From Symbiodinium microadriaticum (taxonomy: Eukaryota; Sar; Dinophyceae; Suessiales; Symbiodiniaceae): a stretch of 64,000 bases of DNA. The translations under genes were made by a program, and so were the position numbers. Shown piece after piece: positions 10,561 to 23,332 of this stretch; position 1 is the stretch's first letter; each line of letters starts with the position of its first letter. Location: NCBI GenBank assembly GCA_001939145.1, contig LSRX01001224.1, positions 1 to 64,000 on the forward strand, read 5' to 3'. The notes under the pieces were generated by a model. That model was not told where the DNA came from. It saw nothing but the letters and a program-made list of their open reading frames with translations, and made no database searches.

Positions 10561-13166
10561 TTTTTGTTCGTAAGCTTTCTATGTGGAGCTCCATGACCGG
10601 CATCCACTGATTCGGTGGGTCGCTTCGCTGCACTATTGTCCGGTCCCAGAAGAACATATCTTTCAGCAACGGAAAATAAGTTCGTGGCATGGTTGGCAGT
10701 GCGACCGAGGCCATCGACATCGCCGATCGCAGGGTCTACCTCATGGGTGACTTTGCCAAGCCCTACGTGATCCTCAGGCAAGATTCGCCATCCGGTTTGT
10801 TGCCTCTTGTGGGTGCAATTGTGCATCAAAGAGAAGGAGCCGTTAGCGGGAAGTTGAAGAGGCTTTTGTGCTAACCCGGCTGTGTCGGAAGAAGTCGAGA
10901 GCAAGCACATGGTGCAACAAATTTTGCAAAGTCATGGCCGGGTGGACATGAAGAACGTGCTGCCATGGAGGAAGTGGCCCACTTCCAAATGGGTTTGGTG
11001 TTGCTGTTGGACTTCCCGCAGTGGATTGAAGTCAGCAAGACTGTACATGCGAAGCGCACGCACTGCTCGCTTGTAGCATTTTGTAGGGAGGCGTGGCACT
11101 CTCCTGGGCCTGCTACGGTCTGCTCACACGCACAACGGAGCCAACAACACACCTCAATATTTTGGGCTCTCACACTCGTGCAAGCAACAGAGCGTTCACC
11201 ACGCTCCGCTTGGCCATCCGGCCTTCTCGTGAAGCTCCTGTGCACCCCAATTTTTTCGATCCCTGATCGCGAGTGATGAAAACATGGAGTGTCCTCTCGG
11301 ATTGCAGGATTGAAAATCCAAATCATTTGGAATGTGTGCTGAATAGACAATACATACCTGTGTTGTTGACAGCTTTTGGATTGCTGGATGTTTTCACTCA
11401 CATTTTTGGCATTGACGATTTTCGCAGCAGTGTGTTGTTTGATCGCAGCCCGCAGCTTGCATTCGTGGCAGAATGTTTCCCAAGCCGTTACACGATGCGA
11501 ATGCGATGAAACCGAAGTCTTCTTTGCACCTTAGTTCTGCAGAGCCAAAAGCATGGCCGACATCCACTCCAGGAACCCACGATGCGAAGATGAGATGTTG
11601 TTTGTCATCTTGTACACATGTGCCGAACGGTTGGAGGCTTGACCACAGTTCGAGCACTGCTACAAATTGCCGGGTCAAGTATCCAATTGAACGTTTTTGC
11701 AGAAGGATCCTATTGGTGACCGTTCACGACGAGACCTCAAACACATGCTTTTTCAGCATGTTGCAACAAATCAATTTATTGCAGAGGGCGTTGTGCCGCA
11801 CACAAATCCCGGCGCAGAATGTTGGGTCTGTTAGGTGCTCGAGCCTGTTTGCACCCTCAGGCAACATCGGCCTGTTCTGAGTCTTCCCGTGTCTTGGGCA
11901 TGGCCAAATTCGACCGTGTGTTTGGCCCGAAGCACGAGCACCGCTGCCCCATTGCGCCGGAGCACGGTCCAGTGCAGCGAGAATGCTGTGCTTGTTCAGG
12001 CAGCGCGCGAGCAACTGTGCTTTTCATGATGGTCTTGCGGCGTGACAGGAAAGTCTTTTCTCTCGGATGTGGGCGACGACGACCCTCCAAGACGCGTCTC
12101 TCATGGGATTGGGTCACCACAGGACTGAATCACTGAAGATCTTGGTTGTGCTCCGAGGTACCGTGTGACACTGAAGAAGCAGGCCGCCCTTGAAGTGTAA
12201 CATTCTATTCATGAGCTTCCGCACATTGCGGGAGGCCCTGGAGGAACATTTCGGGATCGTGATCACATACAACAAGCGTGGTGAAGGCACAGAGTCCGAC
12301 ACGTGCGAGCATCTGTGAGCATCTGCGAGCTCAAGCTTGGACTCTTGTCAGGCTTGCTGATCAAAGAGGTGGGCCAGGAGTCCGCAGTCTCGCAGTGACC
12401 TGCCTGGACCTCACGGCATGGGCTTAGGGTTCTTTCGTCGAAGCCGAGGTGGATGCGGGAGCATCCCGATCGTCCTATCCGTATTGGCTGCGCCATCCTC
12501 GCCATCAATGGGTTCACATCTCGGGTCATGCTGCTTTCTGCTTGTTGAACTAGGGCATGTTGCATGGTGCACGTACTATATAAGGATGTGGTAGGCTGAG
12601 TCCAGTGCAGCTGTGTGTTGAGAATGGCGTCTCCTTGTTGAAGCCGGACTTATCCCTGTTGAGACGCTCAACCTCACCCTGCAATGCTGCTCCGCCTGCA
12701 CAGGGAAGATCAGATAGAGCCCATGCTGAAGCAGCTGGAAATGTCCTGCCAACTGGCTTGGGCCCCGATTGGGCCCCGAAGGGTCAGATTCAGATGCAAG
12801 ATCGCACCAGGCTTTCAGCGGCTTCTCTTTCACTCTTGTTTTGGCTGAGGATTTGCTGATCACCGCAGAGCTGACTGCCAGCCAGCAGCAGATGCTACAT
12901 GGGTCACTTCAGAAGACAGCAGCGAGCTCGCAGAGGATGCGGGACTGAATTTTGCTTCCGCTTCGAAGCGGTAGACTCAGGTACCCTCCTTCGTGGTTCA
13001 GTCGCTTTCTCGTGCTACTCTCCTGAAGCAAAGTCAGCTGAGGGCCTTGAAGGGCACTAGAGATATAAGGTGGCAGCGAACGAAAGCGCCGAGAGGGACG
13101 TCTGTGCTATCTGCCTCTCGCCATGTTTTGTGAGAGCTTCAGAGCGTAATCCCCCCTTAGGTCATA
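10561..13166. other. No gene recognised between the retroelement and the first telomere-type repeat
   Basis: I found no recognisable gene. The most protein-like frame is minus-strand 11394-11678, with FASWVPGVDVGHAFGSAEL and FIAFASCNGLGNILP, but I cannot assign it. Minus-strand 11724-12014 and 12576-12863 are open but look like shadows. The region may hold further decayed retroelement sequence. Confidence 0.35.
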
Positions 13167-13222
13167 AACCCTAAACCCAAAACCCTAAACCCTAAACCCT
13201 AAACCCTAAACCCCAACCCTAA
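13167..13222 (-). repeat. Interstitial telomere-type repeat, CCCTAAA orientation
   Basis: About seven CCCTAAA units with few changes. It faces outward from the AT-rich block that follows; the matching TTTAGGG tract is at 18.9 kb. Confidence 0.9.
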
Positions 13223-14049
13223 TGCGTTGTCCGAGGCTGCGAAGAGTTGGAGCCTGGATCTCCGAGCTCTTGGCCGATGCAACTGCCTTGTGGGCACCTC
13301 TTCCACGCTCCTTGTGCCACGTGGCAGCAAATATAATATAATGTAATATAATGTAATATAATGTAATATAATATAGTATAACAAAATGTAATATAATATA
13401 GTATAACAAAATATAATATAATATAGTATAACAAAATATAATATTATCAGTCAGCAAGAGACCCTGGGGCACCCGCGGGCCGGAAGGCGCTTTTTTGCGA
13501 GGTAAAGACCTGGCTGGTGACAAGGAGCCGTCGTTGCCCGATGTGCAACCAGCCCCTTGGAGGGAGAGAGAGAGAGAGAGAGAATTACTATTATTCTTAC
13601 AATTATTACTATTAATACTATTATTACTATTATTACTATTATTATTAATATTATTATTATGATTATTATTACTATGATTGTTATTATTAGAACCTTGGGA
13701 GCTGTTTTGTGCCCCCGGGCCGAGGGCGGTGGAGCTGAAGGCGCCGCTACCCCGCGAGGCTTCCCAATGCCCCCATGCAGCTTGCTGGCTGTGGCTTGCT
13801 CATGGCTCGCGAGGTGTTACCAGAAGCATCTCTGTCGTTCCACTGAGTTCCTTGAATTATGGGGGATTGAACGGCGCGGAAGTGTCTCAATCCCTGAGCA
13901 TTTTGCGCGTTGCACGCTTCCGGCTTTCCACAGCACTTGGTGTTCCAAGCGTGCAGCAATCCGCAGCCGAACCCCAATTGAACAAAAGATTTGTGCCGGC
14001 GGCGTCAATGAGAAGAGACCGATCCGGCGGTTTAAGATTTAGGATTTAA
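13223..14049. repeat. AT pentamer tract, GA run and ATT triplet run
   Basis: 13328-13445 is built of TATAATATAATG-like units. 13561-13583 is a (GA)n run and 13585-13690 an (ATT)n-rich run. The GC-richer stretches at 13223-13327, 13446-13560 and 13690-14045 hold no gene I recognise. Confidence 0.8.
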
Positions 14050-16839
14050 GATAGATATGTATATATATATATATATATACATATACGTATATTTAATCCA
14101 TCTCCATCTCCATCAAAGGTGCTTTCTTCATCTCTATCATTATCTGTATTTCTATTTCTATACCTATTCCCGACCTTTTCCTGGCGTATTACTATTCGCA
14201 TGCTTCAACTCCTACTATCTATTCCTGATTTTTGATTTATAATCTATAATGCAATTATCTATCTATCTAGATCTCATTATTTTATTCTTTGTCCAAATCT
14301 CTTTTTGTCGTTTGTTCTTTCCATTCATCTCTCCTAATAGAATATATCCATAAAAAATCTATGATGATCTCATTATAATCTTATTCTCTCTATCTATTTA
14401 TACAGATAATTCATATTTCTTCCAAGAATATTATAATGAAATTCTTTCTCATATCTTTCTTTAAATAGATAAATAAATAGAATAAATATACAGATATATA
14501 TATATATATATATTCAATTCATATCCGCGCAGAAATAAGAACGAATGAATACTTAGATAGACGCAAACCCCAGACAGAGAAGACAGATAGATAATTTAAT
14601 AGATTTTATTAGCTAGATAAATAGACAAGAATTGAATTTCTTTTTTTAATTATGAATAAATGATTCGATTTCCATCTTCGTCCAATTTCTATGCAATTAT
14701 CTAAATTCATAAATTGATTATTAGATAAGATAATTTGAATTTATTCAAGATATCTCAATAGATATTTGATTCTCATAAATTATTGATATAAATTCTCTTT
14801 ATCTTTATTTTTCTAAGTTCGCCTATGAATTTTGAATCTTGAAAATTCGCAGTTTTGAAAATTATCGATATGATTTATTTATGGAGAAATTTGTTTCTTG
14901 ATAATTATTATGACGAAGATTCTGCGATTGCTTCTGGGAAGACTTTTGGGAAGATTATTGGTTTGGCGAAAGCGAGAGCGAAAAATATTTAGATATTCGT
15001 AATTAATTTGGATTTCTTAGATCATTAATTTGGATTTCTCAGATCCTTAATTTGAGATCTGCTTATTCTTATTTTGAGACCTCTAGACTATTAATTTGGA
15101 CCTTCTAATTTAGAAATCTGGAGGTCTTGGATTATTATGGTCTTTCCAGATTATCTTATTTGGATTTATAGATTATGAATTTGAGCCTCCTAGATTCTCA
15201 ATTTGGGACCTATCAATTTGCGACCTATAGATTATCATTTTGATAAATCCTCAAAATAGAAATTTTGAATCTATTATCAGATCTCTTATATACCAATTAA
15301 AAAGGATTTTTTGGACGTTCAAGCCAAATTCTTTAATTTGCTTGGGTTTGTTGATTTATTTTCTTGTGTTTTTTTCATTATTGGCTTATGATTATTATTT
15401 CTTATTTCTTTCTCAATCGTTTATCTCCTCTGATTTTGAAATCATAATCTGCACTGACGCATATTTCGGCGAAATCGTCTGAATATATTAATCTTTATTA
15501 TCATTATTTTATTAATTAAAGATAAGATTTAGACATATATAGATCTGATGATTTCATATTGATAGAATGGATAATTTATATCGAATAAGATTATACTAAA
15601 ATATTCAAGAATGAATAATTCTCATTTCCAAAATCTGATCAATAAATGGATATATTAGATTATATGATTAGAATATATGATTGAAATAAAGAATCTCAAA
15701 TTCAAATATCATGATCGGATTTGAACGATCTATCATTTTCGGAGATTAGATGATAATGTCTAAAAATTCAAAGATATGAAAAATTGAAATCATCATTATG
15801 CAGAAAGATAATTGTTCCCCATTTCTGATTAGAATATAAAGATAATATATTCAATTTTTTTATCTTTTTTATATAGCTTTAGGAATAGAAAAAATTCTTT
15901 CTTATCGAGATTTATTAAATAATCTATCAATTGTTTGATTGAATAAAATATCATGCAGAATTCTTCATTTGAATAGATTATATAAATTCTTCTATATAGC
16001 TCTTTTAGTTTTTTTATCGATATCTTATTGATTTCATAATTATTATATTATTTCTAAATTCCAAATATTTTTGGACTATTATTGAAATATTATTGAAATA
16101 TTATCGAAATATTATTGAGATATAATTATTGATGAGCTTTCAAATCTTCTATTTCCTGAATTTAATATTTCGTTATATAGCTTAGATCAGATATATATAA
16201 TTATATATATGAGAAATATAATACTGGAGAATCTGAATCATTTCCGTAAGATATAGGGGCGCCAAAAATTCAGATTTCAATCTGAAAAAAGAAAAATTAG
16301 ATGATAAGATATAGAAATCTTCTAAAGAAAGAATTTCGAGATTTATTCACGAATTTGCCAATATTTCCATTCAATATAATGATCTCAAATATCTTTTTTC
16401 ATTGAAAATATTAAGATTATTCTTGCTCAACGAGAGCTCATATTGAACGCAAAAAGATGATAGATAATCAGATTATTTAGATATCTCATTTGAGAATATC
16501 TATCTATTGGAAGCAAAGACCATTCTTGATATTATTTCTGAATATCGAAAATATGTCTTTTTTCATTCTGCTACAAGCTTGATCTTTGATCAATCTATTA
16601 CGAAATTCGGAATAAAATCGATAATCTTCATAGATCCAAAGAACGGTCTTCAAGATATATCAATGAGTTATATACTACAAATAATAATAGAATCAAAGAA
16701 AGAATCTGTAATTCGGAATAGTAGGCAAAAGATTTGTTAAATATCCTTATGTAAATTAGGTTGAGATCCAAAATGATTTGGGTTTTCTCGAAATTTTCGA
16801 CTTCTAATTTTCCGAGTTCTCAATAGTAATATTTTGAAC

Positions 16840-17280
16840 TAAAGAAATACTGGTGATAGACGAAATCCTGTATCGATTTCCGGTTACGGCCCATCCCTTC
16901 CAAACCCTGAATCTTAGTATTAATACCAAGCCGCTCTTTCAAAGAGGCAAGTCGACGAATGGACGAAATCTTGTATCACGTATCTATGTCATCAATATTG
17001 GCATTAGAGAGAATGAGTCAATCAATACGTGTGGCTCCTATACGATATTGTCCATCCACTATCTCGAAAGACGGTTTTCTCACTAACCCAAGTGCATCCA
17101 CTCGGGGATACCTGAAAAACGATATAACGAAACCGGGCGTCGCACTTACCTCTACCATCATACGGAAGACGCGGGGTCTCGACAAGCATATTTTAGGTGG
17201 CTTAGCTAATGGAGGCATTATAAAGCGCCGGCATAGAGTCATAAATTATTATATTACACGACAATGTCGATAGCAAGAAA
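16840..17280 (-). pseudogene. Possible decayed gene with a ParB-like motif
   Basis: On the minus strand 17018-17242 reads ...YPRVDALGLVRKPSFEIVDG followed by QYRIGATRID. This resembles the 'E-I-x-D-G-x-x-R-x-x-A' core of ParB/Srx-like domains. In a neighbouring minus-strand frame, RLASLKERLGINTKIQGLEG looks like protein as well. The frames are broken, and one stretch between them has GTAAGT and TTTTTCAG ends, which could be a short intron. Assignment is weak. Confidence 0.25.
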
Positions 17281-17284
17281 TTTC

Positions 17285-17480
17285 ATTTTTTCTCAAATTC
17301 AATTTGGTTCCGTCCATACCGATGGTCTAAAATTCCAATTTTTTCAAATTAATTCCGTCCATATCGATAACCTAAAATATCAATTTTTTTAATTCCGTCG
17401 ATACCGATAACAAGAAATACCCTATTTCTCAAATTTCAAATTGGTTCCTCCATTTTCAAATTAATTTCAAACTCCAATTT
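17285..17480. repeat. Diverged tandem units with 'ATTCCGTCCATACCGATAAC'-like words
   Basis: About four imperfect units of roughly 45-55 bp share an (A/T)TTCCGTC(C/G)ATA(C/T)CGAT core and an AAAT(T/A)CCAATTTTTTC-like tail. They sit beside the assembly gap. Confidence 0.5.
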
Positions 17481-17527
17481 AAAACTCGCCTCTTACAACG
17501 AGCGAAAACTTTTCCAACTACATTAAA

Positions 17528-17690
17528 NNNNNNNNNNNNNNNNNNNNNNNNNNNNNNNNNNNNNNNNNNNNNNNNNNNNNNNNNNNNNNNNNNNNNNNNN
17601 NNNNNNNNNNNNNNNNNNNNNNNNNNNNNNNNNNNNNNNNNNNNNNNNNNNNNNNNNNNNNNNNNNNNNNNNNNNNNNNNNNNNNNNNNN
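17528..17690. other. Assembly gap (163 N)
   Basis: A run of undetermined bases. A single N also occurs at 50252. Confidence 1.
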
Positions 17691-18895
17691 AAAATCAAAT
17701 TCTACAAAGTCTTTCCCTCCCTAAGAGACGAATTTAATAGTTAAAATTAAAATTAGCTTAAAAATAGATGAACCAATTTAAAATTCGAAACGCACTTCCA
17801 AAGCTTATTTTATAAATACCTAGGCCTCCCACTTCCAATTTTCTCCACGGCATTTTCCAGAAACTCCTTAAACTCATTTCATACCTCGATCTACCCAATA
17901 CGTCGCCCGCCTCGGGTAGCCACTAAATATTTCTACAATAGACGATTCTACCTATATTCTCATCTAATCTCAGAAATCAAATACAAAACAGATATTATAT
18001 CTTCTTTAATATAACCTTCTAATGCTTATATTATTAATATACTAATAAAAGAAGAACCAATTAAAATCATTAATACAACCTTTCTAATATAACTTCAATA
18101 ATTTTCGAGATATAATCGATAGAGATAAATTATTATTTCATTATATATTTTATAAAAATTATATAGATCGAAATAGAATCATAGAATAAATCAATTTAAT
18201 AAATTCCAATCAAATCAAATTCAATATCATATTATTATCTTTTAATTAAAAGATTCGCGCCCAAATAATGCCAGCAAGATCTGTAACCTTTACAATTACA
18301 AATATCATATAGATTTTTAAAATTATCGCCTTCGGATTTCTCTTTCGATTTGTAAAGTTACAGTAGGCAGCCGTAATAAATATTTTCATCTATGACCCAG
18401 ATTTATATCGATCTGTGAGATAATGAGAGCGAGCCTCATATGCTTAGATTATTCAAGAAATCTGAGAATAATTTGATCGTACCAATTTGTTGCAAACCTT
18501 CGTCTCTTTCTTCGATAGTCGTAACAATTGACTACAACGGTCGTAGGATTCTTCCGAAAGACGGGTCTGCCCCATGCAAAACCTCATTTATTCGATATCA
18601 ATATGGCAGGGGCAAGGATGACGATGCATCGTATAGGCGGTAATCTCAAGAATGTTTGGGCGCCGTCGCCGAAAATACAATTCCTCTAGGCGCAAACAGA
18701 TTGAGAGCAATATACGATTGCTTCACGAGCTACAAAGCACTGGGTCCAGAAAACAAGGTTGTGGGTGTCTTCCCCAGTGAGTGAAACAAACTGTGATGGC
18801 CCTGCGCCACTGAGAACTTGCATGCCGCTCACGAAGACTGGAAAGCAAGGCCCGGGTCGCCTCGGAGCATTGAAAACCATACGCATGTACTGTTA

Positions 18896-18933
18896 CGTTT
18901 AGGGTTTAGGGTTTAGGATTTAGGGTTTAGGGC
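18896..18933 (+). repeat. Interstitial telomere-type repeat, TTTAGGG orientation
   Basis: About five units. Together with the CCCTAAA tract at 13.17-13.22 kb it brackets the AT-rich block with both tracts facing outward. Confidence 0.9.
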
Positions 18934-20429
18934 TTACGGCACGGCCTTGAGAGGACCGCCATGCCGGCAAGCGAAGAAAGCGAAGAAATACGACCCCTCT
19001 GCCGCACAACATGCTCTGCGATACACCACGTTTTGCACCACAGAGTGCAGTACAGAAACCTACTGAAGCAAACGCAAAACAGCCGAGGTATTATACTCTA
19101 CGACAAGGCTCCATATGATGCTGTAGCAGCCTGGAAGCGTAATGATTCATATGATACATGTCAATGCAGTGTGGCGGGACTATAACAGACTGCTGCAACA
19201 TGCCATCACTGACGATGCAGACCAAATGCTTGGGCCTACTCTCGCGTGCGACATCGTATACCACGGCGTACCACAACACAATGTCACCTGCAAATACTTA
19301 CTGGGACATCTTCTTTGATGTTTGGACAGACCAGAACAAGCGGCGCTATACGAGAACCCACTACAATCTATAACATCACGGAACTTACCATAAGATACCA
19401 CGGCATGCAAACCATGCTGTCGAACCCCGTTGTTGTGACTTACATTGAAACATTGAAAGACAATGATATGCTCAAGCAGACTGCGCGGGAACAAACTGTG
19501 ACATACGACAAAATACTACAGCATGCTACGACAAACCGTAATCGGGTACTATGAAACACTGAAGCGAATGTCACAACCATCAGTCAAGTCCCGGCTCGAA
19601 TGCCTTGCGACCTGCTTTTATAGACACACAAGGGACGTGATGGTGGAGAGATGTCCGTAAGCTTTGGGCACTTGAGAAGCACGACATTCTGACCTCAACC
19701 CGAGCAAAGCCTTTCCTTCTTCGTGCCACGCCACTAAGCTCCTCGTCAAGCTGCTCGGAGATACTCTCCAACCTTAGGTTGTTCGGGGTCTCATCCCTTT
19801 AGGAGCTTGGTGAGTAAGCCAGGTGAATTCATGATTTTGGCTGCATCTGCTGCACGTATTGCGAGTTGACTCGCAGCGGCTGCTGCTCTTGGGGTAATAG
19901 GCCCTGGGAACTGTATTCGCCTATTGCGGTTACGATTCTAGAGGCTGTTGTGCTTGCTACTCAGGGTTGTTGTTGTTGCTCAAGCCACAAGCCCTTAACC
20001 CTACAATATCCTAAGCCCTATCTCCCTGAACCCCGCACCCTAACCTAAAAGCTCCATCCCTACTCGCTCACCAGCCAATGCTAAGCTGCTCGGAGGGCGT
20101 GGCTTCGGGCTGCTCGCTGATCGTCCAGTCTCAGCTCCCAAGCAGTGAGAGATACTCTGTGACAGTAGTCGTATACTATGATCTACTTCAGTGATGACTT
20201 CGAAACGACCAAAAAATGCTGCGTGGCTGGCATGGCATGGCAAAACTAACTCATGCCAGACAGCTTGATAGTGACAGCCAGAGTCTGTCGAGCGAACCGG
20301 GTCCAGAATCGTTTCGCCGGCCGGTGGCTGAGAAGTACAGCCTCGCTTTCTGAGCCTTCATGTACTTGCCTGGGTTGCTGTTTACGGAACTTAAAAGAAG
20401 TTGCTATGATAAGGAAAGCCTATTATTTA
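18934..20429. other. No gene recognised; low-complexity ATAC/CATG-rich sequence
   Basis: No frame here looks real. Words such as CATGC, ATACGAC and ACTACA recur loosely between 19.0 and 19.6 kb. A degenerate CCCTAAA-like tract lies at about 19985-20045. Confidence 0.4.
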
Positions 20430-22113
20430 CTATATATAACTCAGATTAAGTTCCTTAGCAGCAGCCCAGTTGCTGGGCCTGTCAAGCCTTCTGATCCAGA
20501 GGGAACGTAGGATCTTAGGGCTTGGACAGCCTGTTTGCCGCCGGGCATGGTTCACGTAGTTGCTGATCGTTCCCCGGACCTTCCATGTTTATTTTCATTA
20601 TTAGTACTATTATTATTATTAATATTAATATTGTTGCTATTATTGTTAGTATTATTGTTATTATCACCATTATTATTATCATTATGATTATCATTAGTAG
20701 TATTCTTATTATTCCCCGGACCTTCTCCCAGTCGGTGGGCCGTACGAGCTTCTTCAAGCCCATGGCCTCGGTGTCGGCTTGGTAATTCAAGTGCAGCTGC
20801 TTGATATCCTGGGTGGCCGAGTCCAAGCAGAGAATCATGTCGGAGATCTCGGGCAAGTTGAAGAGACAGAGCGCATCGGAGGCGGCGGAAGCAGCAGATT
20901 TGGCTCTCGCCGCCATGGCTCCAAGCAGCCTCTGCCGGCTCTCTCTTTCCGCACGCAGCTGGTCGAAGCTCTGTGGCGGGGCATCGGGAATTGCCTTAAC
21001 CTCCGAGTCCTCCTTCAAGGCCAAGAGATGATAGTTCTCTTTGCAGCCGCGGAAGTGCGGCAGCGCAACGTGGTACACATCAACGCCAACCCTGGCAACC
21101 GAGCTGCTACACAAGGACACACGCAAGCACGGAGGCGTGTCATCGCATACCTTTGCAGAGCTGGATATGAAGTTTCTGAACCGAGTCTGTTCCTCTTCGT
21201 CAGACAGGAGAAGTTCCTGAAAACGCTTGTTTGAAAAATCTTCTTGTGTTGACATCAACCGATTGAGGCAATGACCGTTGCCCTCAATTCTCAAATCGCC
21301 ATTGAGAAGGATCTCACCATCACAAATCCCTCGGAGGACCCGCCGGAAGCCGGATGTGATGGTCTCGTCGTCTGCTGATCTGAACTGCGCTTCAAGGCGC
21401 TGCTTCAAGCAGTTCTCAAGCACAACGCTGACGGTGCTGGCTGTCGCAGCAGCGAAGACTTGGATGATGATGCAGGGGATTGCCAACTCATCTACACCAT
21501 GGGTCCACATGTGGAAGATGGCTTCTGCCAGTGACAGAAGGAACTGGCATGGGATGTGCAATTGGCTGTCCACGCATTGGATCACCATCATGATACGGTA
21601 AGCCATGATCACCTCCTTCCGTGCAGGAGCCCAAAAGAAGGGGATAAACAACAGGTAGCTGAGTACGAGGTATCTTCGTGCCCAGATTGCGGTCATCCTG
21701 AAGTGGCCTCTTGCGATCACCATGAAAACAACGGATTTGAGAAAGCACAACACGGCAAACAAAGGACTTCCCATCGATGCGAACAGTATGACTGCCAGCA
21801 GCATAGCATACTGCAGCAAGTTGCTGGCAGTGGCAAAATTCTCTTCGGTCAGTGTCTGCAACGCCTCATCCATGCGATGTTTTGACGCATCATTGGTTCC
21901 GTCATCGTCCCTTTTCTTCCGAAAATATCCCGCCCAAAGCCACCTGGCCAAGAGCTTGATATCGTTGCAAGCTAAACTGCCATAAATGATGGTCAGTGCA
22001 GGGACAACCGCAAATTCCAAGGGCACCATGAACCCTTGGGTAATAAACGAAAGGGGCAAGCGTGTGTTGCTCCCCTTCACGATTGAGCGTCTGGAGCTGC
22101 GGCATGCTCGCAC
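20430..22113 (-). CDS. Multi-span membrane protein with a PAS-like domain (two exons visible)
   Basis: Exon 1 (22113-20722) encodes 464 codons. Hydrophobic segments lie at about residues 31-48, 98-134 (two), 148-162 and 208-232. Then comes a soluble domain at about 258-370 (GEILLNGDLRIEGNGHCLNRL, FQELLLSDEEEQTRFRNFI, VDVYHVALPHF, YHLLALKED) that I recognise as the PAS-like part of a dinoflagellate membrane-protein family. Members are probably sensors or signalling proteins; ligand and partner are unknown. A 142-base GT-AG intron (20721-20580) then joins in phase 0 to exon 2 (20579-20430), which adds VRGTISNYVNHARRQTG and about 30 more residues before a TAG. The total would be about 513 residues. 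The amino end is uncertain: upstream exons may exist, and the ATG at 22113 is only the first in frame. Confidence 0.65.
20580..20721 (-). repeat. Triplet-repeat intron flanked by 14-bp direct repeats
   Basis: The intron consists almost wholly of ATT/AGT-type triplets. On the plus strand TTCCCCGGACCTTC occurs at both 20570-20583 and 20712-20725, spanning the two splice sites. Removing one repeat copy plus the triplets restores a continuous reading frame. Such flanking duplications are what an inserted intron or introner-like element would leave. Confidence 0.65.
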
Positions 22114-22454
22114 AGCTCACCTTCGGCTGCATCTTCTTTGAGTGCGACCTCTCCTCCCCAACGGTTGCAATGTGTGCACTACATCCAACTGAGCGCTGCA
22201 ACCCTGCGACCGCCCCAAAGCTGCAGCAACATACTGCTGCACGATGTTTTGGTGATAAGCTGCATGTAGAACTGCAATGTACTGCAGCCTACTGAGGTGA
22301 ACGTAGAACGGGTGATGCATGCTAGTATACGATAGAGCCCTGTACGATGCTGGCATGGCATGGCAGATCGTGGCAGCATGCGGATACGATCAGAGACTAC
22401 CAGCATAGCATTACAACGCCGTACAGTACGCTTTAACTAACAGTAACTAACAAC

Positions 22455-22689
22455 AACAAGACAACATGCACCACCACCACCAACAACAACGACAACAACG
22501 ACAACAACAACCAAAACCACCCCCACCACCGCCGCCACCACCACCACCACCACCAGAAACACCAACACCAACGCCAGCAACAACAACAACAACATCAACA
22601 CCAACACCAGCACCAACACCACCACCATCACCAACAACAACAACATCAGAAGTATAATAGTAATCGTGATAGTAGTAATACTAGTCGTC

Positions 22690-22735
<46 letters not shown>

Positions 22736-22800
22736 GTGGTAGTGGTAGTGGTGGTGGTAGTGGTAGTAGCAGTAGCAGTAGCAGCAGCATACCTTGTGAC
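22455..22800. repeat. Long triplet microsatellites (CAA/CCA then AGT)
   Basis: 22455-22650 is CCA/CAA-type and 22675-22790 AGT/GGT-type. The frames through it are artefacts of the repeats. The flanks at 22.11-22.45 and 22.8-23.3 kb hold no recognised gene. Confidence 0.9.
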
Positions 22801-23332
22801 ATTGAGACATACCAGAATATGCCTCCACATCCGGGACGTCGATAGCATATCATGGCAACGAACTGTGACTACAAATTCAAGAACATATTAGAACTAGAAC
22901 AGCCATTTTGGAACACACAGTGGCAAACAACTTCTCACAGCTGAACTGGACTAGATCGTACTAACAGACAACACATACTGCCCGACAAAACAATACTTCA
23001 TGAAACAAGAAGAAGCCTGCAACCGATTCTTGACCTGCCCCACTTCGAGAATCATACAGGTTACACCCATCCGTTGGGCATCGCAGCCCGACACAATATT
23101 GAAAAGCTAGCTACTGCGCACTGCGGACTTGGCATGTATACCAGCCAAACTTATGCCTGTACCAACCGTTTCTGTTCTTTGCGGCCCGCAACCCCTTTCC
23201 TGCTTTTTCAGGTGCGGCCTGCTTGAGAGTTCAGATGCTCGACTGCCAGACTCAGTGGGAGTTGCGCTGAACCTTTGAAAGCATCGCAGATGCATGGCTG
23301 AAGCAGATCGACGATGATGACGACGACGACAA

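Larger units (their letters stand above)
14050..18660. other. AT-rich block of foreign, organellar or misassembled origin
   Basis: Base composition changes sharply at about 14.05 kb, inside an (AT)n run, and changes back at about 18.66 kb. Between these points the DNA is very AT-rich and has none of the TTTAGGG tracts or MITEs seen elsewhere. Only short frames are open (15240-15482, 16507-16740, 16959-17273, 18440-18643), and none is recognised. A few patches with more GC (16.85-17.28 kb and 18.28-18.65 kb) look like remnants of coding or structured RNA sequence. A run of N shows a scaffold join inside it. It could be a foreign contig placed by scaffolding, organelle-derived DNA, or an ancient insertion. 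Confidence 0.6.

Noticed and set aside
11394-11678. Minus-strand gene candidate
   Set aside because: Protein-like composition but no domain, neighbour or splice support; recorded only as a note in the region entry.
16959-17273. Plus-strand ribosomal protein L2-like frame
   Set aside because: A few residues (GGLANGGIIKRRHRVI) look ribosomal, but the diagnostic L2 segments are absent.
18280-18650. Small-subunit rRNA fragment in the AT-rich block (CAGTAGGCAGCCGTAATAAA looks a little like the 530-loop)
   Set aside because: The similarity covers only about a dozen bases and no other conserved rRNA segment could be found in order around it.
22455-22853. Long open frames on both strands (poly-His/Pro/Gln or poly-Leu/Val)
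   Set aside because: They are produced by CCA/CAA and AGT triplet microsatellites, which leave all frames open.
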